64,000 nucleotides of DNA from Pseudomonas resinovorans NBRC 106553 (lineage in GTDB: Bacteria > Pseudomonadota > Gammaproteobacteria > Pseudomonadales > Pseudomonadaceae), in the NCBI RefSeq assembly GCF_000412695.1, contig NC_021499.1:2790001-2854000 (forward strand), read 5' to 3'. The notes under the pieces were generated by a model that was not told where the DNA came from, made no database searches, and saw nothing but the letters and a program-made list of their open reading frames with translations. A program made the translations under genes and the position numbers. Shown one piece after another: positions 24,948 through 33,764 of this stretch. Numbering within the stretch: position 1 is the first letter of the stretch; every line of letters starts with the position of its first letter.

Positions 24948-26036
24948 ATGAACAGATTGCGTCAGGTGAGCGGCCTGCTGCTAGCCCTCGCCCTGCCGAT
25001 CGCAGCGCCCTGTCTGGCGGATGCCAAGGCCGTCGGCGATGTCCTGGAAAGCCCCGCGATGCAGGTGCCGAATGCCGAACGCGCGGTCTTCACCGACCTC
25101 GCCCGCGCCGGCGATCGCCTGGTGGCGGTGGGCGAGCGTGGCCTGATCCTGCTGTCCGACGACAACGGCCAGCAATGGCGCCAGTCCCGGGTGCCGGTGT
25201 CGGTGGGGCTGACCGCCGTGCAGTTCGTCGACGCCAGCCATGGCTGGGCGGTCGGCCATGCCGGCGTGGTCCTGGCGACCACCGACGGCGGCGAAAACTG
25301 GGCCTTGCAGCTCGACGGCCACCGCGCCGCGCAGCTGGAACTGGATGCCGCACGCCGCGAACTGCCGGTTGCGGCGGACGCCGAAGCCGCCGAGGTGCGG
25401 GTGCAGACCGCCGAGCGTCTGGTACAGGAAGGACCGGACAAACCCTTCCTGGCCCTGGCCTTCAGCGATGCCCGCCACGGCCTGGTGGTGGGCGCCTACG
25501 GCCTGGCCTTCGCTACCTACGATGGCGGCGTCACCTGGCAATCCGTGGTGGGGCGCATCGATAACCCGATGGGACTGCACCTCTACGCCGTGGCCCGTCA
25601 GGGTGCGGCCTGGTTCCTTGCCGGCGAGCAGGGCTACCTGGCGCGCTCGCCGGATGGTCAGCAGTTCCAGCAGCTGGAAAGCCCCTACGCCGGCACCCTG
25701 TTCACCCTCGCCAGCCGCGCCGATGGCGCGCTGCTGATCGCTGGCCTCAAGGGCCATGCCTTCCTCCTCGCCGAGGGCGCCGACAGCGCAGAAGCCTTGC
25801 CGATGATGGCACCAGTGTCCTTCAGCGACGCCATCCGCCTGGATGACGGTCGCGTGCTCCTGGCCAACCAGTCCGGCGGCCTGTTCGCCAGCACCTCAGG
25901 CCACTTCGCCCCGGCGGCCAGGCCCCTGGGCAAGCCGGTTTCGGGCGTCGTCCAGGCCGCCGACGGCAGCCTGGTCCTTGCTGGTTTCACCGGCCTGTCG
26001 CGCCTGCCGCAGTCCGCCGTTTCCGCTTCGGAGTGA
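24948..26036 (+). CDS. YCF48/BNR-repeat periplasmic protein
   Basis: 362 residues: signal peptide (MNRLRQVSGLLLALALPIAAPCLA), then beta-propeller repeats with the sialidase-like mark S/T-x-D-x-G-x-x-W (LSDDNGQQWRQS, TTDGGENWALQ, TYDGGVTWQSV). Related to Ycf48, the photosystem II assembly factor, but in heterotrophs such proteins accompany RND/MMPL transporters. No catalytic residues are evident; it may be a periplasmic scaffold for the transporter encoded four bases downstream. Confidence 0.88.
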   Translation: MNRLRQVSGLLLALALPIAAPCLADAKAVGDVLESPAMQVPNAERAVFTDLARAGDRLVAVGERGLILLSDDNGQQWRQSRVPVSVGLTAVQFVDASHGWAVGHAGVVLATTDGGENWALQLDGHRAAQLELDAARRELPVAADAEAAEVRVQTAERLVQEGPDKPFLALAFSDARHGLVVGAYGLAFATYDGGVTWQSVVGRIDNPMGLHLYAVARQGAAWFLAGEQGYLARSPDGQQFQQLESPYAGTLFTLASRADGALLIAGLKGHAFLLAEGADSAEALPMMAPVSFSDAIRLDDGRVLLANQSGGLFASTSGHFAPAARPLGKPVSGVVQAADGSLVLAGFTGLSRLPQSAVSASE

Positions 26037-26040
26037 GTTC

Positions 26041-28500
26041 ATGAATTCCGCTCGCCAAGCCATTCCGTCCAGCCAGGACGCGTTCGACCCCCGCTCCGGT
26101 TCGCTGGTGGAACGGGCCCTGTTCAACCACCGTCACTGGGTGCTGCTGCTGTGCCTGCTGACCACCGTGCTGCTCGGCTGGCAGTCGACCCGCCTGGAGC
26201 TGAACGCCAGCTTCGAGAAGATGATCCCCACCGGGCATCCCTATATCGCCAACTACCTGGCCAACCAGAAGGAACTGTCGGGCCTGGGCAACGCCCTGCG
26301 CATCGCCGTCGCCCATCGCAACGGCGACATCTACGATGCCGACTACCTGCGCACCCTGCAGGCCCTGAGCGACCAGATCTACCTGCTGCCGGGCGTCGAC
26401 CGTGCCTATATGAAGTCGCTGTGGACGCCGGCCACCCGCTGGGTGTCGGTGACCGAAGAGGGCCTCGATGGCGGCCCGGTGATCCCCGACGAGTACGACG
26501 GTAGCCCGGCGTCCCTGGGTGACCTGCGGCGCAACGTGCAACTGTCCAACGAGATCGGCCAGCTGGTGGCCTTCGACCAGCGCTCCAGCATCATCTACGT
26601 GCCGCTGCTATCGCGGACCCCGGACGGCAAGCCGCTGGACTACAAGGCCCTGTCCGACCAGCTGGAGGCCCTGCGGGCGAAGTTCCAGAGCGACAGCGTC
26701 GACATCCACATCACCGGCTTCGCCAAGAAGGTGGGCGACCTGATCGAGGGCCTGGAGCAGATCTTGCTGTTCTTCGCCGTCGCCATCCTCATCACCACCG
26801 TGGTGCTCTACGGCTACACCCGTTGCGTGCGCAGCACCCTGCTGGTGGTGCTCTGCTCGCTGGTGGCGGTGGTCTGGCAGCTCGGCCTGCTGCCGCTCTT
26901 GGGCTACCAGCTGGACCCCTATTCGGTGCTGGTGCCGTTCCTGGTGTTCGCCATCGGCATGAGCCACGGCGCGCAGAAGATGAACGGCATCATGCAGGAC
27001 ATCGGCCGAGGCATGCACCGCGTGGTGGCGGCGCGCTTCACCTTCCGCCGTCTGTTCCTCGCCGGCCTCACCGCGCTCCTGTGCGACGCGGTCGGTTTCG
27101 CCGTGCTGATGATCATCCAGATCCAGGTGATCCAGGACCTGGCGATCATCGCCAGCATCGGCGTGGCGGTACTGATCTTCACCAACCTGATCCTGCTGCC
27201 GGTGCTGCTTTCCTATGTCGGCGTCAGCCCCCGTGCCGCCGAGCTCAGCCTGAAGAGCGAGCGGGCGGAGCAGGGCGGCCAGGCCCGGCACCTGTTCTGG
27301 CGCTTCCTCGACCTGTTCACCCGCAAACCCTGGGCCGCCATCTGTGTGGGCGTCAGCCTGGTGATGGCGGTGCTCGGCTTCATGGTCAGCCTGCACCTGG
27401 CCATCGGCGACCTCGATGCCGGCGCCCCCGAGCTGCGTGCCGATTCGCGCTACAACCAGGACGACGCCTTCATGACCCGCAGCTACGGGGCCAGCAGCGA
27501 CCTCTTTGCGATCATGGTGCGTACGCCGGACAGCGCCTGCGCGCGCTACGACATCCTGCACAAGGTGGACGAACTGGACTGGCAACTGCGCAGCCTGCCC
27601 GGCGTGGATTCCACCAACTCCCTGGCGCTGCTCAACCGCCGCATGCTGGTGGGCCTCTCCGAAGGCAGCCCGAAGTGGTATGAGCTGCAGAACAACCAGG
27701 CGATGCTCAACATGATCACCGCCAGTGCGCCGCGCGGCCTCTACAACGAGTCGTGCAGCCTGCTGACACTCTACGTCTACCTGACCGACCACAAGGCAGA
27801 GACCCTGACCCGCCTGGTGGAGCATGTCGAAGCCTTCGCCGCCGTCAACGACACGGACGAAGTGAAGTTCCAGCTGGCCGCCGGCAATGCCGGGATCGAG
27901 GCCGCCACCAACATCGTGGTCAAGGAAGCCAACCGCGAGATGCTGTTCTGGGTCTACGGCGCGGTGATCCTGCTCTGCCTGATCACCTTCCGCTCCTGGC
28001 GCGCGACCCTCTGCGCGGTGATCCCGCTGATGCTCACCTCGATCCTCTGCGAGGCGCTGATGGTCTGGCTGGGGATCGGCGTCAAGGTCGCCACCCTGCC
28101 GGTGATCGCCCTGGGTGTGGGCATTGGCGTGGACTATGCGCTCTACGTGATGAGCATCCTGCTCGGCCATCTGCGCCAGGGTGCCAGCCTCTCCGAAGCC
28201 TATTACCGGGCGCTGCTCTCCACCGGCAAGGTGGTGATGCTCACCGGCGTGACCCTGGCCATTGGCGTCGGCACCTGGATCTTCTCGCCTATCAAGTTCC
28301 AGGCGGACATGGGTGTACTACTGGCCTTCATGTTCGTCTGGAACATGGTCGGCGCCCTGGTGCTGCTGCCGGCGCTCGCCTACTTCCTGCTGCCGGCCAC
28401 TCGCCGCCGCGACGCGGCCGCCGAAGACGCCGCCGCGCCGGCGCCCTGGCGCGAGGCACGGACCGACCGGCCGCTGCTGCTGGACAGCGTCAATTCCTGA
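26041..28500 (+). CDS. MMPL/RND superfamily transporter
   Basis: 819 residues with the RND plan of one membrane helix, a periplasmic domain and five helices, repeated (TM1 near HWVLLLCLLTTVLLG; helices near residues 240-400 and 635-780). The second half has CLITFRSWRATLCAVIPLMLTSILCEALMVWLGIGVKVATLP and GVGIGVDYALYVMS, marks of the MMPL/sterol-sensing branch rather than the multidrug AcrB branch. It is too short for AcrB. It probably moves a hydrophobic substrate or intermediate, powered by protons, together with the three gene products before it. Overlapping starts on the same strand indicate one transcript. Confidence 0.92.
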   Translation: MNSARQAIPSSQDAFDPRSGSLVERALFNHRHWVLLLCLLTTVLLGWQSTRLELNASFEKMIPTGHPYIANYLANQKELSGLGNALRIAVAHRNGDIYDADYLRTLQALSDQIYLLPGVDRAYMKSLWTPATRWVSVTEEGLDGGPVIPDEYDGSPASLGDLRRNVQLSNEIGQLVAFDQRSSIIYVPLLSRTPDGKPLDYKALSDQLEALRAKFQSDSVDIHITGFAKKVGDLIEGLEQILLFFAVAILITTVVLYGYTRCVRSTLLVVLCSLVAVVWQLGLLPLLGYQLDPYSVLVPFLVFAIGMSHGAQKMNGIMQDIGRGMHRVVAARFTFRRLFLAGLTALLCDAVGFAVLMIIQIQVIQDLAIIASIGVAVLIFTNLILLPVLLSYVGVSPRAAELSLKSERAEQGGQARHLFWRFLDLFTRKPWAAICVGVSLVMAVLGFMVSLHLAIGDLDAGAPELRADSRYNQDDAFMTRSYGASSDLFAIMVRTPDSACARYDILHKVDELDWQLRSLPGVDSTNSLALLNRRMLVGLSEGSPKWYELQNNQAMLNMITASAPRGLYNESCSLLTLYVYLTDHKAETLTRLVEHVEAFAAVNDTDEVKFQLAAGNAGIEAATNIVVKEANREMLFWVYGAVILLCLITFRSWRATLCAVIPLMLTSILCEALMVWLGIGVKVATLPVIALGVGIGVDYALYVMSILLGHLRQGASLSEAYYRALLSTGKVVMLTGVTLAIGVGTWIFSPIKFQADMGVLLAFMFVWNMVGALVLLPALAYFLLPATRRRDAAAEDAAAPAPWREARTDRPLLLDSVNS

Positions 28501-28508
28501 ACTCCCAC

Positions 28509-28520
28509 AACAAGAACAAG
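28509..28520 (+). promoter_or_regulatory. Hfq/Crc-type CA motif before the 38-codon ORF
   Basis: AACAAGAACAAG with two overlapping AAnAAnAA matches, 8 bases after the transporter stop and 11 bases before the next ATG. Confidence 0.6.
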
Positions 28521-28531
28521 AGCAGATCGCG

Positions 28532-28648
28532 ATGACACGACTGATCACCACCTTGCGAAGCATCTGGAAGAGCCTGCCCGAGGCCGTCGGGCACTACGCC
28601 GAAGGCGCCTACGGGTTCATGTCGGAGGTGCGCCGTGAGCGCCGCTGA
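28532..28648 (+). CDS. 38-residue hypothetical protein inside the catabolic operon
   Basis: MTRLITTLRSIWKSLPEAVGHYAEGAYGFMSEVRRERR: basic at both ends with a helical centre, no signal or membrane segment. Its stop lies inside the MFS gene (overlap of 14 bases), so the two would be translationally coupled. Its leader has an exact CA motif. It could be a true small protein or a leader that couples MFS translation to Hfq/Crc control. No family recognised. Confidence 0.45.
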   Translation: MTRLITTLRSIWKSLPEAVGHYAEGAYGFMSEVRRERR

Positions 28649-29843
28649 ACGCCAGGCGGGCCTGCCGCAATCCCTGTTGCTGCTCTTTGGCAGCTGCCTG
28701 CCGGTGCTGGGCGCGGTGCTGCTGGCGCCGGTGTTGCCGCGCATGCAGGCGCACTTCGCCGAGACGCCGGGCGCCGAAGTGCTGGTGCCCATCAGCCTGA
28801 CCATCCCGGCCCTGGTGATCGCGCTGCTGGCACCCTTCGCCGGGGTCATCGCCGACCGCCTGGGGCGCAAGCCGCTGCTGCTGGTCTCGATGGTGCTCTA
28901 CAGCCTGTTCGGCCTGCTGCCGCTGTGGCTGGAGTCGCTGCCGGGGATCGTCATCAGCCGTGCCGGCCTGGGCCTGGCGGAGGCCGGCATCATGACCTGC
29001 TGCACCACCTTGATGGGCGACTACTACCAGGGTGAGCGCCGCGAACGCCTGTTCGCCCTGCAGATGGTCGCCACCTCGCTCTCGGCGGCGGTGTTCATCG
29101 CCCTGGGCGGGGCCCTCGGGCAGAACGACTGGCGCACGCCCTTCATGCTCTACGGCGCCGGCCTGCTTGTCCTGCCGCTGATGGCGACCCTGCTCTGGGA
29201 ACCCAAGGCCGGCGAGGCCCGGCCTGCGTCCAGCGAGTCCGGGGGTTTCCCCTGGGGCGCGCTGCTGCCGCTGTACGGGCTCACCCTGCTGGCCGGCGTC
29301 AGCCTGTTCATCGTGCCGGTGCAGGCGGGCTTCCTGCTGACCCTGCTGCATGTGGATTCGCCCCAGCAGATCGGCATGACCATGGGCGCCAACCAGCTCG
29401 GTGTGCTGGCCGGCGCCCTGAGCTTCCGCCTGCTCGGCGGCCTGCCTCGGCAGCACTTGCTGTTGCTGGCCTTCGCCATCGCCGGTGGCGGCGGGTTGCT
29501 GATGGCCAATGCCGGCAACCACGCGCTGGTGATAGTCGCGGTGCTGGTCAATGGCCTGGGCATCGGCCTGATGCTGCCGACGCTGATCACCTGGGTGATG
29601 AGCCGGGTCAGCTTCGCCCAGCGCGGCCGCGCCACCGGTGGCTTCACGGCAGCCTTGTTCGCCGGCGAGTTCATCAGCCCCCTGGTGGTGTTCGGCCTGA
29701 ACGCCGGTGTGGTGGCCGAACTGCCGGCGGCGCTGGCCCTGGTGGGCATCGCCCAGCTGCTGCTGGCGCTCGCCTGCCTGGCGCTGCCGAAGCTGTTCCG
29801 TTCGCTCGGCGCCGCCGTTTCCACCACACCTGATCACGCCTAG
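28635..29843 (+). CDS. MFS transporter
   Basis: 402 residues with twelve predicted membrane helices. The loop 2-3 signature GVIADRLGRKPLLL and the central QNDWRTPFMLYG are visible. GTG start, inside the end of the preceding small ORF. DHA1-like drug or aromatic-acid family; the direction of transport is uncertain. As part of a catabolic operon it could import the substrate or export a toxic intermediate. Confidence 0.9.
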   Translation: MSAAERQAGLPQSLLLLFGSCLPVLGAVLLAPVLPRMQAHFAETPGAEVLVPISLTIPALVIALLAPFAGVIADRLGRKPLLLVSMVLYSLFGLLPLWLESLPGIVISRAGLGLAEAGIMTCCTTLMGDYYQGERRERLFALQMVATSLSAAVFIALGGALGQNDWRTPFMLYGAGLLVLPLMATLLWEPKAGEARPASSESGGFPWGALLPLYGLTLLAGVSLFIVPVQAGFLLTLLHVDSPQQIGMTMGANQLGVLAGALSFRLLGGLPRQHLLLLAFAIAGGGGLLMANAGNHALVIVAVLVNGLGIGLMLPTLITWVMSRVSFAQRGRATGGFTAALFAGEFISPLVVFGLNAGVVAELPAALALVGIAQLLLALACLALPKLFRSLGAAVSTTPDHA

Positions 29844-29851
29844 AGGTAGCC

Positions 29852-30442
29852 ATGGCCCACCCCCTGGAAAGCGCCGCGCTCGACCAACTGTTCCTGCGCG
29901 CACGCTCGCATAATCTCTGGCTGGACCGCGAGGTGCCAGACACGCTGCTGCAGCAGCTTTACCACGCCCTGCGCCAGGGCCCGACCAGCAACAACTGCTG
30001 CCCGGCGCGTTTCGTCTTCGTGCGCAGCCCGGAGGCCAAGCAGAAACTCCTGCCGGCCCTCAAGGGGCATAACGGCGACAAGATGCTGCAAGCGCCGGTG
30101 ACCGTCATCGTCGCCTGGGACAGCCGCTTCTTCGAGCTGCTGCCCGAGCTGTTCCCGATCTATGACGCCGGCGCGGCCTACCGTGACGATCCGCAGGCGG
30201 CGTTCACCGCCGCGTTGCGTAACAGCAGCCTGCAGGGCGCCTATCTGATCATGGCGGCGCGCGCCCTGGGGCTGGACTGCGGCCCCATGTCGGGCTTCGA
30301 CAATGCCCGGGTGGACGCGGCCTTCTTCCCGGACGGCCGCTTGCGCAGCAACTTCCTCTGCTGCCTGGGCTATGGCGATGACACCGGCCTGCGCCCGGCC
30401 GGTCCGCGCCTGTCCTTCGAGCAGGGGTGCCGCATCCTATGA
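29852..30442 (+). CDS. Nitroreductase-family protein of the RutE/HadB type
   Basis: 196 residues, FMN-dependent nitroreductase fold: HNLWLDREVPDTLLQQLYHALRQGPTSNNCCPARFVFVRSPEAKQKL, then SSLQGAYLIMAARALGLDCGPMSGFDNARVD and FLCCLGYGDD. This matches malonic-semialdehyde/3-hydroxypropionate reductases (RutE), which reduce small aldehydes. Here it may reduce a semialdehyde or unsaturated acid made in the pathway. It overlaps the next gene by ATGA. Confidence 0.87.
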   Translation: MAHPLESAALDQLFLRARSHNLWLDREVPDTLLQQLYHALRQGPTSNNCCPARFVFVRSPEAKQKLLPALKGHNGDKMLQAPVTVIVAWDSRFFELLPELFPIYDAGAAYRDDPQAAFTAALRNSSLQGAYLIMAARALGLDCGPMSGFDNARVDAAFFPDGRLRSNFLCCLGYGDDTGLRPAGPRLSFEQGCRIL

Positions 30443-31215
30443 GCAGCCCGCTGTTTTCCCTCGAAGGCCGGGTCGCGCTTATCACCGGCGCAACCCGTGG
30501 CATCGGCCTGGCCATCGCCCGCGAGTACGGTCGCGCCGGTGCGCGCCTGGCGATCAGCAGCGAGAACGCCGACGACTGCCAGCGCGTGGCGGCCGAACTG
30601 CGCGGTGAAGGCTTCGACGTCAGCGGCATCCCGGCGGACCTCGCCCAGCCGGAGGAGGTCCGCGCCCTGGCGCGCCAGGTGCTCGACCGGCACGGGCGGA
30701 TCGATGCGCTGGTGTGCAACGCCGGCGTGGCGCCGCACTTCGGCCCCTTGCTCAGCGCCGATGACGCGGCGTGGCGGTTGACCATGGGGATCAACCTGGA
30801 AAGCGCGGTGTGGCTGAGCAACGAGCTGTTGCCGGTGATGGCGGAGCAGGGCGGTGGCAGCCTGGTGCTGATGGCCAGTATCGCCGGCCTGCGCGGCAAC
30901 AAGGCCCTGGGGCTCTACGGCCTGTCGAAGGCGGCCCTGGCCCAGCTGGCGCGCAACCTGGCGGTGGAGTGGGGCCCGGCCAACATTCGCGTCAACGCCA
31001 TCAGCCCCGGTGTGATCCAGACCGAGTTCGCCCGCCCCCTGACCGACAACCCCGAGGTGATGCAGCGGCGCCTGGCGCTGACCCCCCTGCGCAGGGTCGG
31101 CCGGCCGGAGGAGGTGGCGGCCCTGGCGCTGCTGCTGGCCGCCCCGGGCGGCGCCTTCATCAATGGACAGAACATCATCGTCGACGGTGGCACCACCATC
31201 GGCGACGGCAATTGA
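30439..31215 (+). CDS. SDR family NAD(P)-dependent oxidoreductase
   Basis: 258 residues. Classical short-chain dehydrogenase: TGATRGIG cofactor motif (about residues 15-22), NAGVAP, catalytic Ser in MASIAG, catalytic YGLSK (Tyr and Lys), and a C-terminal GQNIIVDGGTTIGDGN. It probably oxidises a hydroxyl or a dihydrodiol-type intermediate. Translationally coupled by ATGA to the RutE-like gene. Confidence 0.93.
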   Translation: MSSPLFSLEGRVALITGATRGIGLAIAREYGRAGARLAISSENADDCQRVAAELRGEGFDVSGIPADLAQPEEVRALARQVLDRHGRIDALVCNAGVAPHFGPLLSADDAAWRLTMGINLESAVWLSNELLPVMAEQGGGSLVLMASIAGLRGNKALGLYGLSKAALAQLARNLAVEWGPANIRVNAISPGVIQTEFARPLTDNPEVMQRRLALTPLRRVGRPEEVAALALLLAAPGGAFINGQNIIVDGGTTIGDGN

Positions 31216-31226
31216 AAGGAGTTTCC

Positions 31227-31799
31227 ATGCACACACTTCCCCCCTTCCAGCGCGTGGTCACCGGCCACGACGCCAGCGGCCTGGCCGTGGTGGCCATGGC
31301 CGGCCCGACGCCGAACAACTTCCCGCTCAAAGCGGTGCCCGGCACCCTGTTCTACGAGGTGTGGAACAGCGCCGCCAGCCCGGCGACCCTGGACAACGGC
31401 GACGATCCCACCGCCAAGCCGCTGCAACTGTCCCCCGGCCCCCTGGGCAGCGTGATCCGGGTGGTCGACATCCCGCCGGACAGCGTGCAGAACCAGGTCA
31501 GCGCCGAAGACGCGGCGGCGGTCTTCGCCGAGATCGGCGAAGCCCATGCCGGCACTGGCAAGGCCGATTCGAAGCACAAGCTGATGCACCGCACCGAAAC
31601 GCTCGACTACGGCATCGTCACCGAGGGCGAGGTCTGGCTGGTGCTGGATGGCGAGGAGGTCCACCTCAAGCGTGGCGACATCGTGGTGCAGCGTGGCACC
31701 AACCACGCCTGGAGCAACCGCACCGAGGCCATGGCGCGGATGGTCTTCATCCTCCTCGATGGCCGTTACGCCGCCGAACTCCAGGAGGTGCTGGGATGA
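31227..31799 (+). CDS. Cupin-domain protein
   Basis: 190 residues with one RmlC-like cupin: HRTETLDYGIVTEGEVWLVLDGEEVHLKRGDIVVQRGTNHAWSNRTEAMARMVFILLDG. The metal-binding motif is degenerate at the first histidine pair (TLDYGIV instead of HxH) but keeps the later His. Related proteins occur beside 4-oxalocrotonate or gentisate-type genes; a hydrolase or isomerase role is only a guess. Ribosome site AAAGGAG; overlaps the next gene by ATGA. Confidence 0.85.
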   Translation: MHTLPPFQRVVTGHDASGLAVVAMAGPTPNNFPLKAVPGTLFYEVWNSAASPATLDNGDDPTAKPLQLSPGPLGSVIRVVDIPPDSVQNQVSAEDAAAVFAEIGEAHAGTGKADSKHKLMHRTETLDYGIVTEGEVWLVLDGEEVHLKRGDIVVQRGTNHAWSNRTEAMARMVFILLDGRYAAELQEVLG

Positions 31800-32788
31800 A
31801 GCTGGCGACCCTCGATGACGGCAGCCGCGATGGCCGCCTGCTGCTGGTTTCCCGTGACCTGGCCCAGGCGGTGGACGCCGCCGATATTGCGCCCACCCTG
31901 CAAGCGGCGGTGGACCACTGGTGGAGTGTGGAGGCCGACCTGCGCAGCCGCTACGACGCGCTCAACCGGGGGAGTCTCGCCGGGGCCTTCGACTTCGACC
32001 CGGACCGGGTCATGGCACCCCTGCCGCGTGCCTGGCAATGGCTCGACGGTTCCTGCTTCCTCAGCCATGGCGAACTGATGCAGCGCGCGTTCAATCTCGA
32101 CCCCATCGACGGCGTCGAGACCACGCCGCTGATGTACCAGGGGGCCGGCGACGACTTCCTCGGCGCGCGCCAGGACATTCCGCTGCCCAGCGAAGCCCAC
32201 GGCATCGACTTCGAGGGCGAGTTCGCCGTGCTGGTGGACGAGGTGCCCATGGGCTGCACCGCCGAACAGGCGCTCGGGCACATCCGCCTGGTGCTGCAGG
32301 TCAACGACGTCAGCCTGCGCGCCCTGGCGCCCAGGGAAATGAAGACCGGCTTCGGCTTCGTCCAGGCCAAGTCGTCCTCCAGCTTCGCCCCGGTGGCGGT
32401 CACCCCGGACGAACTGGGCGACGCCTGGCGCGACGGCCGCGTGCACCTGCCGCTGAAGGTGGAGTGGAACGGCCAGTGGTTCGGCCATCCCCACGGCGGC
32501 GCCATGCATTTCGGCTTCCACCAGCTGATCGCCCATGCAGCGCTTACCCGGCGTCTCACTGCCGGGACCATCCTGGGTTCGGGCACCGTTTCCAACGCCG
32601 ACCGCAGTGTCGGTTCTGCCTGCATCGCCGAGCGTCGCGCCATCGAGATGATCGCCCAGGGCGCGCCGGCCACCGGCTTCATGCGCTTCGGCGACCGGGT
32701 TCGCATGGAAGCGCGCCATAGCGACGGTTCGGTGCTGTTCGGCGCCATCGACCAGCGGGTGGTCCAGGCAGGTGCGCCATGCGCGTGA
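31796..32788 (+). CDS. Fumarylacetoacetate hydrolase (FAH) family protein
   Basis: 330 residues. An N-terminal cap precedes the FAH fold: acidic metal site within SEAHGIDFEGEFAVLVDEVPMG and later FGFVQAKSSSSFAPVAVTPDELGDAW, then AHAALTRRLTAGTILGSGTVSN. These proteins hydrolyse C-C bonds of acylpyruvates or act as hydratases/decarboxylases in meta- or gentisate-type pathways. With a ring-cleaving dioxygenase in the same island, hydrolysis of a ring-fission product fits. Confidence 0.9.
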   Translation: MKLATLDDGSRDGRLLLVSRDLAQAVDAADIAPTLQAAVDHWWSVEADLRSRYDALNRGSLAGAFDFDPDRVMAPLPRAWQWLDGSCFLSHGELMQRAFNLDPIDGVETTPLMYQGAGDDFLGARQDIPLPSEAHGIDFEGEFAVLVDEVPMGCTAEQALGHIRLVLQVNDVSLRALAPREMKTGFGFVQAKSSSSFAPVAVTPDELGDAWRDGRVHLPLKVEWNGQWFGHPHGGAMHFGFHQLIAHAALTRRLTAGTILGSGTVSNADRSVGSACIAERRAIEMIAQGAPATGFMRFGDRVRMEARHSDGSVLFGAIDQRVVQAGAPCA

Positions 32789-33753
32789 TGATCACCGGCG
32801 CCGCCGGTTTTCTCGGACGACAACTGGTCCAGCGCCTACTGGAGTCGGGCCGTCTTCAGGGTCGCGAAATCGAGGCGCTGGTGTTGCTGGACCAGCGCCT
32901 GACAGGCTTCGCGGTGGACCGTCGCCTGCGCCTGCTGGAGGGCAGCATCACCGATCCGAGCCTGTTGCGCAGGGCCCTGGCCGATGGCATGGACGTGGTC
33001 TTCCACCTGGTCAGCGTCCCAGGCGGCGCGGCGGAGCAGCAGTACGCCCTCGGCCACCAGGTGAACCTGCTGGCGAGCCTGGAGTTGCTGGAGCAGCTGC
33101 GCCGTGCGGCTGCCCCGGCGGTAATGGTGTACGCCAGCAGCGTGGCGGTGTACGGCGTCGACCTGCCCAAACGCATGGACGAAGGCCTGATGCCGCAGCC
33201 GGCGCTGTCCTATGGCGCCCACAAACTGATGGTGGAGACCCAGATCAGCGACCTGTCCCGGCGCGGAGAGGTGGACGGCCGCGTCCTGCGACTGCCCGGA
33301 ATCGTCGCCCGCCCACGGGTACCCAATGGCTTGCGCTCGGCCTTCATGAGCGACCTGATGCATGCCCTGGCTGCTGGTGAAGCCTACGAGTGCCCGGTGT
33401 CGGCGGACGCCACCGCCTGGTGGATGTCGGCAAGCTGCTGCGTCGACAACCTGCTGCACGCCGCCGAACTCGACAACCCCGGGGCGCAGCCCATCTGGCA
33501 GCTGCCGGTACTGCAGCTGTCCATCGCCCAAGTGGTGGAAGCCCTGGCCGATGCCTTTGGCGACGACCGTCGCGCACTGGTGAGTTACCTGCCGGACGCC
33601 GGCCTGGAGGCCCTGTTCGGCCGCTATCCACCCCTGCGCACGCCCCAGGCCCGCGCCCTTGGCTTCCGCCACGACGGTTCGGCCCAGGCCCTGGTGCGTA
33701 ACGCCTTGAACCTCGCCTCCCGGCGCTCCCACGCCGTCGAACACTCCGCTTGA
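32779..33753 (+). CDS. NAD-dependent epimerase/dehydratase (DenD-like)
   Basis: 324 residues. Extended SDR: ITGAAGFLGRQLVQRLL at the start, VYASSVAVYG, and catalytic YGAHKLM (Tyr-x3-Lys). PGIVARPRVPNG and the C-terminal layout recall D-erythronate dehydrogenase and UDP-sugar epimerase relatives. In a catabolic operon a 3-hydroxy acid or diol dehydrogenase is more likely than a sugar epimerase. Overlaps the FAH gene by 10 bases. Confidence 0.85.
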   Translation: MRVMITGAAGFLGRQLVQRLLESGRLQGREIEALVLLDQRLTGFAVDRRLRLLEGSITDPSLLRRALADGMDVVFHLVSVPGGAAEQQYALGHQVNLLASLELLEQLRRAAAPAVMVYASSVAVYGVDLPKRMDEGLMPQPALSYGAHKLMVETQISDLSRRGEVDGRVLRLPGIVARPRVPNGLRSAFMSDLMHALAAGEAYECPVSADATAWWMSASCCVDNLLHAAELDNPGAQPIWQLPVLQLSIAQVVEALADAFGDDRRALVSYLPDAGLEALFGRYPPLRTPQARALGFRHDGSAQALVRNALNLASRRSHAVEHSA

Positions 33754-33764
33754 GGACTGCCACC

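Noticed and set aside
26608..28170. 520-codon antisense frame, rich in His, Gln and Asp, across the MMPL gene
   Set aside because: Its composition is the complement of membrane-protein codons; the plus frame has clear RND features.
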